From: Phenylobacterium sp. | GTDB taxonomy: Bacteria > Pseudomonadota > Alphaproteobacteria > Caulobacterales > Caulobacteraceae | DNA: 7,176 bases | NCBI GenBank assembly: GCA_028698405.1 | Contig: JAQVDF010000090.1 | Coordinates: 1 to 7,176 of the forward strand | Reading direction: 5' to 3' | Shown here: positions 6,346 through 7,176 of the stretch, in pieces | How the letters are laid out: each line of letters starts with the position of its first letter | Numbering within the stretch: position 1 is the stretch's first letter | The notes under the pieces: generated by a model | What the model was told of the DNA's origin: nothing | The model's input: the letters and a program-made list of their open reading frames with translations, nothing else | Database searches by the model: none | Translations under genes and position numbers: made by a program

Positions 6346-6374
6346 GCCCCGCGGCTGCTGCGCTCCCGATCAAC

Positions 6375-6382
6375 AAGAGGTG
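6375..6382 (+). promoter_or_regulatory. Ribosome binding site of zwf
   Basis: AAGAGGTG ends 4 nt before ATG 6387 and supports that start, which also places the Rossmann motif at the usual distance from the N-terminus. Confidence 0.65.
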
Positions 6383-6386
6383 ACCC

Positions 6387-7176
6387 ATGGTCGAGACCGC
6401 CCTCGCCGACGTGCTCGTCCTGTTCGGCGCGACCGGCGACCTGGCTCAACGGATGCTGCTGCCCTCGCTCTATTTCCTGGATGCGGACGGCCTGCTGCCC
6501 GAACGGCTGCGGGTGGTGGGCACGGCCCGCACGGACATGAGCCGCGAGGACTTCCAGGCCGCGACCCGCAAGGCGGTGGAGGAACGCGCGGCGCCCGAAC
6601 CGGTGGACGAGGAGGCCTGGCGCCGCTTCGTCGCCCGGCTGGACTATGTGGGCGCCAACGCCGCCGAGCCGCAGGGCCTCGAGGCGCTGAAGATGGCGGT
6701 GTGCGAGGCGTCGCGGCCGATCTTCTACCTGGCGCTGTCGCCCAGCTTCTACGGCTCGGTGTGCCGCGGGCTCCAGGCGGCCGGGCTGGCCGGGCCCCAG
6801 GCGCGGATCGTGCTCGAGAAGCCGATCGGCCGCGACCTGAAGAGCTCGCGGGCGATCAACCAGCTCGTCGGCGAGGTGTTCAGCGAGGACAGAATCTACC
6901 GGATCGACCATTACCTGGAAAAAGAGACGGTACAGAATCTGATGGCGCTGCGGTTCGGCAATATCTTCTTCGAGCCGCTGTGGAACAACCAGACCATAGA
7001 CCATGTGCAGATCACGGTCGCCGAGACCGAGGGCGTCGGCGAACGCTGGCCGTATTACGACGAATACGGCGCGCTGCGAGATATGGTCCAGAACCACATG
7101 CTGCAACTTCTCTGCCTGGTGGCGATGGAGCCCCCCAGCGATCTGCAGCCGGACGCGGTCCGCACCGAGAAGGTCA
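6387..7176 (+). CDS. zwf: Glucose-6-phosphate 1-dehydrogenase, N-terminal 263 residues (3' end outside window)
   Basis: It oxidises glucose-6-phosphate to 6-phosphogluconolactone with NAD(P)+, feeding the Entner-Doudoroff and pentose-phosphate routes in the cytosol. The frame is open from ATG 6387 to the right edge; the family is normally about 480-500 residues, so roughly half is seen. The Rossmann dinucleotide loop is FGATGDLAQRMLLPSLY (13-29). EKPIGRDL (144-151) carries the substrate-contacting Lys145. The signature RIDHYLEKE (172-180) has Asp174 and His175, and QNHML (235-239) has His237, 62 residues after His175, as in the Leuconostoc enzyme (His178/His240). The signature usually reads DHYLGKE; here Gly is replaced by Glu178. 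Several rare-looking codons (AGA, GTA, AAT, ATA) cluster around this site. It diverges from otsB, whose partner OtsA uses the same substrate. In Caulobacter-type genomes zwf heads an Entner-Doudoroff operon, so pgl/edd may follow. Confidence 0.96.
   Translation, partial: MVETALADVLVLFGATGDLAQRMLLPSLYFLDADGLLPERLRVVGTARTDMSREDFQAATRKAVEERAAPEPVDEEAWRRFVARLDYVGANAAEPQGLEALKMAVCEASRPIFYLALSPSFYGSVCRGLQAAGLAGPQARIVLEKPIGRDLKSSRAINQLVGEVFSEDRIYRIDHYLEKETVQNLMALRFGNIFFEPLWNNQTIDHVQITVAETEGVGERWPYYDEYGALRDMVQNHMLQLLCLVAMEPPSDLQPDAVRTEKV

Noticed and set aside
6261..7106. 281-codon minus-strand open frame opposite zwf
   Set aside because: It is antisense to a gene with clear Zwf motifs, and would occupy the divergent control region. 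No family is recognisable.
1..7176. CRISPR array, insertion sequence, tRNA or rRNA gene
   Set aside because: Apart from the short repeats listed, I saw no regularly spaced repeats, transposase-like frame with inverted ends, or tRNA/rRNA-like sequence.

Overview
The window is high-GC, densely packed bacterial chromosome with six protein genes: two cut by the window edges and four complete. Codon third positions are almost all G or C. The zwf upstream region has a plausible promoter of the type recalled for Caulobacter (TTGGCG, 14-nt spacer, GCTAGCAC), and the protein sequences look alphaproteobacterial. My best guess is Caulobacterales (Caulobacter/Phenylobacterium-like). This is inference from sequence style, not a database result.

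Layout: (1) 3-377 (+), the C-terminal end of a type-B carboxylesterase. (2) 426-1367 (+), ku, the end-binding protein of bacterial non-homologous end joining (NHEJ), with a long Lys/Ala/Pro tail. (3) 1393-4050 (-), ligD, an NHEJ ligase with phosphoesterase, ligase and polymerase domains in that order. It converges on ku with only 25 bp between the stop codons. (4) 4081-5481 (-), otsA, trehalose-6-phosphate synthase. (5) 5478-6227 (-), otsB, trehalose-6-phosphatase, whose stop overlaps the otsA start by 4 bp. (6) A 159-bp divergent regulatory region. (7) 6387 to the right edge (+), zwf, glucose-6-phosphate dehydrogenase, 5' part.

The genes fall into three functional blocks. otsB-otsA-ligD looks like one minus-strand transcript, order otsB > otsA > ligD. 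It would place the two-step synthesis of the protectant trehalose (UDP-glucose + glucose-6-P to trehalose-6-P to trehalose) upstream of the double-strand-break ligase. Ku, LigD's partner, is encoded on the opposite strand, so its dose is probably set separately. zwf diverges from otsB, so two enzymes competing for glucose-6-phosphate (OtsA and Zwf) are driven from the same intergenic segment. That segment holds two perfect palindromes (10 and 12 bp) and a tandem heptamer.

I see no mobile element, CRISPR array, tRNA or rRNA. All the gene families are known. The less ordinary points are the stress-protection/NHEJ operon arrangement, a hairpin exactly filling the otsA-ligD junction, palindromes in the otsB/zwf divergent region, the repeat-built Ku tail, and a Gly-to-Glu change in the Zwf active-site signature within a patch of atypical codons.
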